From JAJRTE01 sp964418585 (GTDB lineage: Bacteria > Myxococcota_A > UBA796 > JAJRTE01), in assembly GCA_964418585.1 (NCBI GenBank), contig CAYQMG010000048.1, positions 50,084 through 114,083 of the forward strand: a stretch of DNA of 64,000 bases, written 5' to 3'. Positions within the stretch are counted from its first letter, which is position 1, and the number at the start of each line of letters is the position of its first letter. The position numbers and the translations under genes are program-made. Of this stretch, positions 9,007 to 16,605 are shown one piece after another. The notes below the pieces were generated by a model. That model did not search any database. It was not told the origin of the DNA and saw only the letters and a program-made list of their open reading frames with translations.

Positions 9007-10395
9007 ATGGCCATCAACCTCACTGTTCCGCCGTTCGGCGAATCTGTCACCGAGGCGGTCATTGCCCGATGGTACGTCCAGGAGGGAGACATCGTGGCAA
9101 AGGACCAGCCCATCTGCGAGATCGAGAGCGACAAGGCCAACCAGGATCTCCCCTCACCGGCCACCGGCCGTATCGTGGCGATTCTGAAGAAGGCCGACGA
9201 CTCGGTCTCGGTCGGCGAGGTCATCGGTCACCTGGAGCCGATGGAAGGTGCCGAGGTGTCTTCCTCCGGGGGGGACACGGCCGGGACCGGCGAGGAGGCG
9301 CAACCGGGAGCGGCGGAACCGGAACCTGAAGAAACGCCGGAGCCGGCTCGAGGTGCCCCTGCCACCGGACCTGCGGTGCGACGCCTGCTGGCCGAGCACC
9401 ATCTCTCAGCAGAGGAGATCACCGCCACCGGCCCGGGAGGCCGGATTACCAAGGCGGACGTGCTGTCGCACCTGGCTCGAGAGGAAACCCAGGCCGAGGC
9501 CACGCCGATGGTGCCCGGTGCAGCCCGGTCCGTGTCCCCCGCACCCACGCCCGGGTCAGTTTCGGGTTCCCGGGGACCGGCCCGGCCGGCCGAACCCTCC
9601 CCTCCACGAGAGAGGCCACCCGCACCTCCGGCACCTGCTCCCGGGGTCTCGTGGACCCCGCCTGCCGATGCCGGGGGGTCGTCTGCGCGCACCGCGGGTC
9701 GGGAGGAGCGCGTCAAGATGAGTCCTCTTCGCAAAAAGGTGGCGCAGCGGTTGGTGGAGGTTCAGCATTCTGCAGCCATCCTGACGACGTTCAACGAGGT
9801 GGACATGTCGGCGGTCATGGCATTGCGGAAGCGGTACCAGAAGCCGTTTCAGGAAAAATACGGGATCAAGCTGGGGTTCATGTCCTTTTTCGTGAAAGCG
9901 TGCATCGAGGCGCTGAAAGCCTATCCCGGGGTCAACGCGGAGATCCGCGGCGATGAGATCGTGTACAAGCACTACTATGACATCGGGGTGGCCGTGGGCG
10001 GGGGCAAGGGCCTGGTGGTTCCGGTGATACGGGATGCGGACCGGATGAGCTTTGCAGAAGTGGAACTGGCCATTGCCGCGCTGGCCGAGAAGGCGCGCAA
10101 GAACCGGTTGAGCCTGGAGGAGCTTTCCGGCGGCACGTTCACGATCAGCAACGGAGGCATCTATGGCTCCCTCATGTCCACGCCGATCCTGAACCCTCCG
10201 CAGAGCGGTATCCTGGGCATGCACAAGATCATGGATCGGCCGGTGGTGGAAGACGGGCAGGTGGTGGTCCGGCCCATGATGTACCTGGCGTTGTCCTACG
10301 ACCACCGGGTGATAGACGGGCGAGAGGCGGTGTCGTTCCTGGTTCGGGTCAAGGAGTGCATCGAAGGTCCTGAGCGTATCCTGCTGGAGGTCTGA
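9007..10395 (+). CDS. sucB: 2-oxoglutarate dehydrogenase E2, dihydrolipoyl succinyltransferase
   Basis: 462 aa. An N-terminal lipoyl domain (about residues 1-76) carries the lipoylated Lys in EIESDKANQDL. A Pro/Ala-rich linker follows, then a peripheral subunit-binding domain (about 118-155: VRRLLAEHHLSAEEI, GRITKADVL), a second long Pro-rich linker, and the acyltransferase core (about 238-462) ending with the catalytic SYDHRVIDGREAVSFL. The single lipoyl domain and the E1 partner upstream favour the succinyltransferase over the acetyltransferase. GGAGAAGAGG precedes the ATG. It lies 45 nt after sucA and 61 nt before lpd, so the three are probably one transcript. Confidence 0.96.
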   Translation: MAINLTVPPFGESVTEAVIARWYVQEGDIVAKDQPICEIESDKANQDLPSPATGRIVAILKKADDSVSVGEVIGHLEPMEGAEVSSSGGDTAGTGEEAQPGAAEPEPEETPEPARGAPATGPAVRRLLAEHHLSAEEITATGPGGRITKADVLSHLAREETQAEATPMVPGAARSVSPAPTPGSVSGSRGPARPAEPSPPRERPPAPPAPAPGVSWTPPADAGGSSARTAGREERVKMSPLRKKVAQRLVEVQHSAAILTTFNEVDMSAVMALRKRYQKPFQEKYGIKLGFMSFFVKACIEALKAYPGVNAEIRGDEIVYKHYYDIGVAVGGGKGLVVPVIRDADRMSFAEVELAIAALAEKARKNRLSLEELSGGTFTISNGGIYGSLMSTPILNPPQSGILGMHKIMDRPVVEDGQVVVRPMMYLALSYDHRVIDGREAVSFLVRVKECIEGPERILLEV

Positions 10396-10456
10396 CCCGG
10401 TGGGATTCCCGGGCGGCGGGCGCCGCCGTGGGATGCCTTTTTCTGGAGAGAGTTGC

Positions 10457-11863
10457 ATGAGTGGAGAAGACAGGTTCGATTTGGTCATCATTGGAGCGGG
10501 ACCTGGGGGATACGTGGCAGCCATCCGTGCTGCCCAACTCGGTCTCAACGTGGCCTGCGTGGAGAAGGAGGGCACCCTGGGCGGCACCTGTCTGAACGTC
10601 GGGTGCATCCCCAGCAAGGCGCTGCTCGAGTCTACCGAGCACTACCATGCGGCGCGCAAGCACTTCCGGCAACACGGTATCCGGCTGGAGGGGGTCTCGC
10701 TGGACCTGGGGGCCATGATGGCCCGAAAGATGCGGGTGGTGAAAACCCTCACCTCGGGCATCGCCATGTTGTTCAAGAAAAACGGAGTCACTCGCGTGAC
10801 CGGCACTGCACGTATCCTCGAGGCCGGCCGCGTCGAGGTGACGGGGCTCGAGGGGGAGAAGACAACCCTGAACACGAATCGGATCCTCATCGCCACCGGG
10901 TCCACCGTGGTGGTACCTCGAGGTATCCAGCTTGACGGCAAGCGTATCGTGAGTTCCACCGAGGCGCTCGAGTTCGACGCTGTACCGGATCGACTCGTGA
11001 TCATCGGCGCCGGGGTGATCGGGCTGGAGCTGGGCACGGTCTGGGCCAGGTTGGGTTCGAAGGTGACCTTGATTGAACTGCTTCCCCGTATCCTGGCCGG
11101 GTTTGATGCAGAACTGGCCGGGACGGCGCAAAAGTTGTTGCAACGTCAAGGTCTGAAGTTCATCCTGGACGCCCGGGTGACTCGAGCCGAGGTGAGCGGC
11201 GACCAGGTGGAAATCGGATACCAGAAGGACGGGCGTGCCGAGGCCGTCACCTGTGATCGTTTGTTGGTTGCGGTGGGGCGACGGCCGTTCACCGACGGTC
11301 TGGGTCTGGATGAGGTGGGCGTTGCCCTGGACCGTCACGGTCGGATCGAGGTCAACGATCGGTACGAGACCTCGGTCCCGGGCGTTTTTGCGGTTGGAGA
11401 CGTGATCGCCGGTCCCATGCTGGCCCACAAAGCAGAGGAAGAGGGTGTGGCCGCGGTCGAGATGATGGCCGGGCATGCGGCCCGGGTCAACTACGAGGCC
11501 ATCCCGGCCATTGCCTACACCCAGCCCGAAATCGCCTCGGTCGGTGCCACCGAGGAAGCGTTGCAGGAGCAGGGAATTCCTTACCGGCGCGGGACCTTCC
11601 CGTTCCAGGCCAACGGGAGGGCCAAGGCCATGGCTCAGGCCGACGGTTGGGTCAAGGTCCTGGCCGACTCCAGGACCGACCGCATCCTGGGCGCTCACAT
11701 CATCGGGCCTCGAGCCGGTGATCTGATTGCGGAGTTGGCCCTGGCCATGGAGTTCGAGGGCAGTTCCGAGGACGTGGCTCGAACGTGCCACGCGCACCCG
11801 ACCCTGGCGGAAGTGGTCAAGGAGGCCTGTCTGGCGGTCGAGGGCAGGCCCATCCACATCTGA
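10457..11863 (+). CDS. lpdA: Dihydrolipoamide dehydrogenase (E3)
   Basis: 468 aa flavoprotein that re-oxidises the lipoyl arms and makes NADH. FAD Rossmann motif VIIGAGPGGYVAAIRAAQLG is followed by the redox-active disulfide in GGTCLNVGCIPSKALL. The NAD fold (VIIGAGVIGLELGTVWARLG), the second FAD motif (VFAVGDVIAGPMLAHKAEEE) and the dimer-interface His-Glu (CHAHPTLAEVVKEA) are all present. The start at ATG 10457 has GGAGAG upstream; an upstream in-frame extension (from 10400) is Gly/Arg-rich and unlike the family. Third gene of the sucAB-lpd operon, and it may also serve other lipoyl enzymes. Confidence 0.97.
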   Translation: MSGEDRFDLVIIGAGPGGYVAAIRAAQLGLNVACVEKEGTLGGTCLNVGCIPSKALLESTEHYHAARKHFRQHGIRLEGVSLDLGAMMARKMRVVKTLTSGIAMLFKKNGVTRVTGTARILEAGRVEVTGLEGEKTTLNTNRILIATGSTVVVPRGIQLDGKRIVSSTEALEFDAVPDRLVIIGAGVIGLELGTVWARLGSKVTLIELLPRILAGFDAELAGTAQKLLQRQGLKFILDARVTRAEVSGDQVEIGYQKDGRAEAVTCDRLLVAVGRRPFTDGLGLDEVGVALDRHGRIEVNDRYETSVPGVFAVGDVIAGPMLAHKAEEEGVAAVEMMAGHAARVNYEAIPAIAYTQPEIASVGATEEALQEQGIPYRRGTFPFQANGRAKAMAQADGWVKVLADSRTDRILGAHIIGPRAGDLIAELALAMEFEGSSEDVARTCHAHPTLAEVVKEACLAVEGRPIHI

Positions 11864-11904
11864 ACGCTCGCGGGTTCGGAAACGGCGCCCACGGGCACGA
11901 GCAC

Positions 11905-13674
11905 ATGAACCGGACACGCACCAACGAGCCTCTCAAGCTGATTCTGGCCCTCGCCTTGCTCCTGGTGGCCGGATCGCGGTGGACCGGGTGTGGGTGTCGG
12001 CCCACGGCCGGCACCGGGTGCCTCCCAGGGCGTCCTCTCGTGCGCCATCCGCGCCTGTTGGTGGTCAACCAGGTCGGCTACCGGCTCGGACTGTGCAAAC
12101 GTGCCCTGGTCGTCAACCAGGTGCGCCGGGCGGGAAAGGACGAGGTGGCCCTCGTCGACGCTGCCACCGACGAAATCGTCGCCCTCGTACCGCCTGGTCC
12201 ACCCGAACGGGACCCTCAAACACGCGACCGCATCCAGATCGTGGACTTCTCCTGGTTCGACCAGCCTGGGACCTACTTCCTCCGACAGGGCGGCCTCCGT
12301 TCCCCCCCCTTCCTCGTGGACAGCAACCCGTTCCAGACCACCATCGACCAGCTCATGCGCGCCTACCATTATCAGCGCTGCGGCGTGCCCCTCGCCGACC
12401 CTCACACCGGCATCGCCCATCCCCCCTGCCATCTCCAGGACCCACGGCTCGCTCGAGACGACCCGTACCACAGGAAAGGCGACCGTCTCCACGTGGTCGG
12501 CGGCTGGCACGACGCCGGAGACTATGGTCGTTACGTGAGCACCACCGCAGTCGTGGTCGGCCGGTTGTCGCACCTGGCCGAACAGTATCCCGGCCTGCTT
12601 CACGACCACCTGAACATTCCCGAAAGCGGAAACGGAATCCCCGACCTGCTGGACGAGACCGCGGTCGGCCTCCGCTGGCTCCTCGCCATGCAACGGCCCG
12701 ACGGCGCCGTCTACCGGAAGGTGGCGGGTAGCCACTGGCCTGCTCCGGGTCCGCCCCAAAACGACACCCAGCCCCAGTACGTCTACGGTATCTCGTCCCA
12801 CGAAACCGCCAAGGCTGCTGCTGCAACCGCCATGGCCGCTCGAGTCTTCCGTACCTGGGACCCTGACCTGGCAGACCGCGCCATCCAGTTCGCCCGGCGT
12901 GCCTGGGGCTTTCTCGAGCGCCATCCGGAGGTCATCCTGGACCGGCACCCCGAGGACGACCGCGGGTCTGGGTGCTACATGACCTTCGACGACCCGGAAA
13001 AGACGAGGCCTCACACCGACGCAGGTGACCGGTTCTGGGCTGCTGCGGAACTCTACCTCACCACCGGAGAGCCGACGTTCCGCCGCTACCTCGAGCCACG
13101 GGTCGGGAATCTGCCGTACACACTGTTCGGCTGGCGAGACCCCTCGGCCCTCGGCATGCTCGACCTCTACCTCTCGAATCAGATTCCGGAAACCTGGCGC
13201 CGGGCCATCGCCGCCAGGATCATGGAACGGGCAGGATATCTGCTCGAGAACGTCCGTAACAGCGGCTACCGGATCGCCACCAGCAACTTCGTCTGGGGGT
13301 CCAACCGGAACACGGCCGAGGACGGTGTAACGCTGGCGCTTGCATACCGCATCACCGGACAGCGGGATTACCTGGACGCAGCAGTGGCGCAGGCCGACTA
13401 CCTGCTCGGGACGAACCATTTCGGCGTCTCGTTCGTCACCGGCGTGGGCAGCAATCCGGTCCAGCACCTGGCCCACGCTTTTGCCCGGGCTCGAGGCGTG
13501 CGTCTCCCCGGCTTCCTTGTGGGAGGCCCGAACGCACGGGCCGAGGATGGGGTGGCTCCCCGGGGACGCGGCCCACTCAGTTGGGTCGACAACGCCGAGT
13601 CCTACGCAACCAACGAAAACGCGATCGACTACAACCCGGCACTGGTCCACCTGCTCGCAGAGCTGAGCCGGTAG
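11905..13674 (+). CDS. Glycoside hydrolase family 9 lipoprotein (endoglucanase/cellobiosidase type)
   Basis: 589 aa. The N-terminus is a signal sequence with a hydrophobic core (LILALALLLVAG) and then RWTGC, a plausible lipobox, so the enzyme may be lipid-anchored. An Ig-like CelD-N module (LVVNQVGYRLGLCKRALVV) precedes the (alpha/alpha)6 catalytic domain. Catalytic features of GH9 are present: GGWHDAGDYGRYV with the Asp pair D203/D206, and YATNENAIDYNPALV with the acid Glu near residue 571. GH9 enzymes cut beta-1,4-glucans by inversion. The start ATG 11905 is 41 nt after lpd; no strong ribosome site is seen. A cellulase-type enzyme beside TCA genes in a sulfate reducer is unexpected; the true substrate may be another beta-glucan. 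Confidence 0.88.
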   Translation: MNRTRTNEPLKLILALALLLVAGSRWTGCGCRPTAGTGCLPGRPLVRHPRLLVVNQVGYRLGLCKRALVVNQVRRAGKDEVALVDAATDEIVALVPPGPPERDPQTRDRIQIVDFSWFDQPGTYFLRQGGLRSPPFLVDSNPFQTTIDQLMRAYHYQRCGVPLADPHTGIAHPPCHLQDPRLARDDPYHRKGDRLHVVGGWHDAGDYGRYVSTTAVVVGRLSHLAEQYPGLLHDHLNIPESGNGIPDLLDETAVGLRWLLAMQRPDGAVYRKVAGSHWPAPGPPQNDTQPQYVYGISSHETAKAAAATAMAARVFRTWDPDLADRAIQFARRAWGFLERHPEVILDRHPEDDRGSGCYMTFDDPEKTRPHTDAGDRFWAAAELYLTTGEPTFRRYLEPRVGNLPYTLFGWRDPSALGMLDLYLSNQIPETWRRAIAARIMERAGYLLENVRNSGYRIATSNFVWGSNRNTAEDGVTLALAYRITGQRDYLDAAVAQADYLLGTNHFGVSFVTGVGSNPVQHLAHAFARARGVRLPGFLVGGPNARAEDGVAPRGRGPLSWVDNAESYATNENAIDYNPALVHLLAELSR

Positions 13675-13842
13675 CCTGGAACGGCCTCGACCCGGTCTTG
13701 CCACGCCGTGGGCTCCTGTTCGTCCCTTCTCCGCGCGGTCCGCCTGACCTGGTCCGCACTGTCGCGCAGTGGTCGGCCGGGCGCCGAGGACTACCAGTGC
13801 GCGGGGAATCGAACGAACCTGCGCTCGGGCCGTGGGGGGCGA

Positions 13843-13871
13843 TTGACACTGGTGCGGTTGAAGCCTATCAT
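13843..13871 (+). promoter_or_regulatory. Sigma-70-type promoter for the heptose kinase-yicC-gmk-rel run
   Basis: TTGACA (13843-13848), a 17-nt spacer and TATCAT (13866-13871) form a near-consensus housekeeping promoter. Transcription would start near 13878, leaving a leader of about 94 nt before the GTG start at 13972. The rest of the 13675-13971 gap shows no further gene. Confidence 0.7.
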
Positions 13872-13971
13872 GGCGCAATATCCGTGGAAGCGCGCGCCTT
13901 GCGGGCGCATGCAGGCGCCGTTCCGGTGGAGGCGACGGAGCAGCGAGGCAAGGCGGAACAGGAGGGACCAC

Positions 13972-15018
13972 GTGCCAGGGCAGGAAGGAACGGCAGGCCC
14001 GGTCGCAGCACATGGAGCACCCCGGTGGTTGCCGAAGATGGCCGGTGCGCGTGTCGGCGTGGTTGGAGACTTGATGCTGGACCGGTTTGTCTGGGGCCGG
14101 GTCACGCGGATTTCTCCCGAGGCGCCGGTCCCGGTGGTGGAGGTGGACGGGAGTCGGAAGCCGGGGGATCGCCCAGGAGGTGCGGCCAATGTGGCGGCAA
14201 ACCTGGTGTCTCTGGGGGCTCGAGTGACCTTGTTCGGCGTCACCGGGGAAGACGAGGAGGGGAGACGACTGTGTGCCCTGTGCCGGGAATCTGGTATCGA
14301 TCCCGGCGGCGTGGCCACGGTGGCGGATCGTCCGACCACGGTGAAGACTCGAGTCGTGGCCCAGGGGCAGCAGATCGTAAGGCTCGACGTGGAGAGGACC
14401 GCGTCTCTGGCCGCCGGGGACGCGGAGGCGCTCTATGCCCGCCTTCTGGACGCTGCGGACACGCTGGATGCGGTGGTGGTGTCGGACTATGCCAAGGGCG
14501 TCATCGTTCCCGGGCGGATCGAAACCCTGGTGGCGGCCTTGCGTCAGGCCGGGAAACTGGTCGCAGTGGATCCCAGGGTTTCGCACATGAGCTGCTATGC
14601 GGGCGCCACCGTGGTCACGCCCAATCGTGCCGAGGTCCTTCAAGGGGTTGGGGGATTCCTGGCCGGCCCAGTGGACACGGAAGCGGCTGCCCGGGTGTGG
14701 CTCTCCCGGCTCGGTTGCGAGGCTGTGCTCGTGACCCTGGGGGAGGACGGGATGCAACTGGTCCGGCCCGGGGTACCCGCCCTGACCATCCCGACTCGAG
14801 CCGTGGAGGTATTCGACGTAACCGGAGCAGGAGACACGGTGATCGCCGCGTTGACGATGGCCCGGGTTTCGGGGGCTTCCTGGTATGACGCGGTGGTGTT
14901 CGCCAACACTGCCGCAGGAATCGTCGTGGGCAAGGTTGGAACGGCCGTGGTCCGTCCGGACGAACTGGCCGCAGCTTACGGGAGAAAGGAACACGGGGCA
15001 ACCGGGGAGGAATCCTGA
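13972..15018 (+). CDS. rfaE1: PfkB-family D-glycero-beta-D-manno-heptose-7-phosphate kinase
   Basis: 348 aa, matching the kinase half of HldE; the cytidylyl (adenylyltransferase) half is absent. The enzyme phosphorylates heptose-7-P at C1 on the way to ADP-heptose for the lipopolysaccharide inner core. Motifs: VVGDLMLDRFVWGRVTRISP, PGGAANVAANLVSLGA (PfkB signature 1) and DVTGAGDTVIAALTMA (signature 2 with the catalytic Asp in GAGD). GTG 13972 is chosen because AGGAGGG lies about 7 nt before it; an upstream in-frame reading is Arg-rich and not conserved-looking. First gene after the promoter at 13843. It implies an LPS-bearing Gram-negative cell. Confidence 0.88.
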   Translation: MPGQEGTAGPVAAHGAPRWLPKMAGARVGVVGDLMLDRFVWGRVTRISPEAPVPVVEVDGSRKPGDRPGGAANVAANLVSLGARVTLFGVTGEDEEGRRLCALCRESGIDPGGVATVADRPTTVKTRVVAQGQQIVRLDVERTASLAAGDAEALYARLLDAADTLDAVVVSDYAKGVIVPGRIETLVAALRQAGKLVAVDPRVSHMSCYAGATVVTPNRAEVLQGVGGFLAGPVDTEAAARVWLSRLGCEAVLVTLGEDGMQLVRPGVPALTIPTRAVEVFDVTGAGDTVIAALTMARVSGASWYDAVVFANTAAGIVVGKVGTAVVRPDELAAAYGRKEHGATGEES

Positions 15019-15020
15019 CG

Positions 15021-15908
15021 ATGGTCACGAGCATGACGGGTTTTGGGCAGGGAGAGGCCCGATCGGACACCGTGAATGTCCGGGTGGAAGTCCGAAGCGT
15101 CAACCACCGATTCTGTGATGTGCAGGTCAGACTGCCCCGCACCCATGCCCTGCTGGAGCCACGAATTGCAGCCCGGGTCCGGGAAGTGCATCGACGGGGC
15201 CGGATCGATGTGACGGTCACCTGCGTGCGCCTGTCCGGGTCCGGCGCCCAGGTCCGGATCGACTTCGACCTGGCCCGCGCCTACCTCTCTGGACTCGAGG
15301 CCTTGCGCAAGACCCTGGGTCTCCAGAGCGAATTGACACTCACCCACCTGCTCCGGCTCGACGGTGTGGTGACCACCGTGGAGGCAACCCTGGACCCCGA
15401 GGAAGACTGGCCCGTGGTGAACGAGGCCCTCACCTCCGCGCTCAACACCGCTCTCCAGGTCCGCCGGGCGGAAGGAAAGGTCCTTGCACGGGACATTCAG
15501 GACCGACTCGAGATCATCGACTCTTCCCACCGGCACCTTGCCACGCTGAGTGCCAACCTCCAGGAGGAGCTGGAAACGCGCCTCGAGAAACGTGTGAAGG
15601 AGGCCCTGCGCCGGGTGAACGAGGGAGAGATGGACCGGGGCCGCTTACTCCAGGAAGTGGTTCACCTGGTGGACCGGGCCGACGTGACCGAGGAGATCAC
15701 GAGACTGGGGAGTCACATTTCGCAACTCGCCGACCTGCTGATGAGTCCGGACGCAGTGGGCCGGCGCATCGAATTCTTGCTCCAGGAAATGGTGCGGGAA
15801 ACCAATACGATTGCCTCCAAGACGAACCTTTCCGAGGCACTGCAGCACACCATGCAGATCAAGGTGGAGTTGGAGAAGATCCGTGAGCAAGTCCAGAACA
15901 TCGAATAA
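15021..15908 (+). CDS. yicC: YicC family protein (endoribonuclease-type)
   Basis: 295 aa, the usual length. The start VTSMTGFGQGEA and the middle VRSVNHRFCDVQVRLPR are diagnostic of YicC_N, and the C-terminus EVVHLVDRADVTEEITRL with RRIEFLLQEMVRETNTI... is the DUF1732 part, ending EKIREQVQNIE as in the family. E. coli YicC acts as an endoribonuclease; the role here is inferred from that. It starts 2 nt after the kinase stop, with GGGGAGGA inside the preceding gene, and overlaps gmk by 26 nt. The yicC-gmk pair is a widespread gene order. Confidence 0.93.
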   Translation: MVTSMTGFGQGEARSDTVNVRVEVRSVNHRFCDVQVRLPRTHALLEPRIAARVREVHRRGRIDVTVTCVRLSGSGAQVRIDFDLARAYLSGLEALRKTLGLQSELTLTHLLRLDGVVTTVEATLDPEEDWPVVNEALTSALNTALQVRRAEGKVLARDIQDRLEIIDSSHRHLATLSANLQEELETRLEKRVKEALRRVNEGEMDRGRLLQEVVHLVDRADVTEEITRLGSHISQLADLLMSPDAVGRRIEFLLQEMVRETNTIASKTNLSEALQHTMQIKVELEKIREQVQNIE

Positions 15909-16551
15909 CGTACACCGTACAGCCGACCCGGGCCTGATGGTGGTGCTTTCCGGTCCATCCGGTGCGGGGAAATCCACCCTGTGCCACGCAGCCATGAACC
16001 GCCGAAGCAACCTCGAATTCTCCATCTCGTACACCACCCGCCCTCCACGGCCCGGGGAAGTACACGGCCGGGACTACTTCTTCGTGGACGACTCAACCTT
16101 CGACCGCATGGTGGCCGAAGGCGCGTTCATCGAATGGGCTCGAGTCTACGGGAACCGTTACGGCACGTCGCTCGAGTTCATCCGCAGTCGGACCGCGGCC
16201 GGGGCGGACCTGATCCTGGACATCGACTCCCAGGGGGCGGCCCAGATCAAGAAGCGGTTTCCCGAGGCTGTATTCGTGTTTTGTCTTGCCCCTTCACAAG
16301 AATCGCTCGAGAATAGATTGAGGGCGCGGGGCACCGAGACCCCGGAATCGCTCGCCCGCCGCCTGAACGAGGCTCGAAACGAGATTCGACAGGCGGTGTG
16401 GTATGATTACATTATCGTCAATGACGATCTTTCGACGGCGGTGGACGAGTTCGTCGCCGTTATTGTGGCAGAGAGGTGTCGCGTTCACCGCACGCCCGCC
16501 CGCACCGCACGACTGTTGGCCGCTTACGGGCTCGATCAGGGTGGGGAGTGA
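15883..16551 (+). CDS. gmk: Guanylate kinase
   Basis: 222 aa. It converts GMP to GDP with ATP, feeding GTP and (p)ppGpp synthesis. P-loop LSGPSGAGKSTL, then the GMP-binding YTTRPPRPGEVHGRDY, FIEWARVYGNRYGTS, and the DIDSQGAAQIKKRFP segment are intact. GTG 15883 is preferred: GGAGAAG sits 5 nt upstream inside yicC. An internal ATG at 15937 would remove only a short N-tail but lacks a ribosome site. rpoZ, often found between gmk and spoT, is not here; the (p)ppGpp synthetase follows directly after 54 nt. Confidence 0.95.
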   Translation: MSKSRTSNNVHRTADPGLMVVLSGPSGAGKSTLCHAAMNRRSNLEFSISYTTRPPRPGEVHGRDYFFVDDSTFDRMVAEGAFIEWARVYGNRYGTSLEFIRSRTAAGADLILDIDSQGAAQIKKRFPEAVFVFCLAPSQESLENRLRARGTETPESLARRLNEARNEIRQAVWYDYIIVNDDLSTAVDEFVAVIVAERCRVHRTPARTARLLAAYGLDQGGE

Positions 16552-16605
16552 GGCCGAGGCTTGCGGAGGCCCTCTTGCCTGAACGAACGACAACAGCAGG
16601 ATTCC

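Noticed and set aside
16552..16605. Search for rpoZ between gmk and the (p)ppGpp synthetase gene
   Set aside because: The gap is only 54 nt and has no reading frame of the right size; rpoZ is not here.
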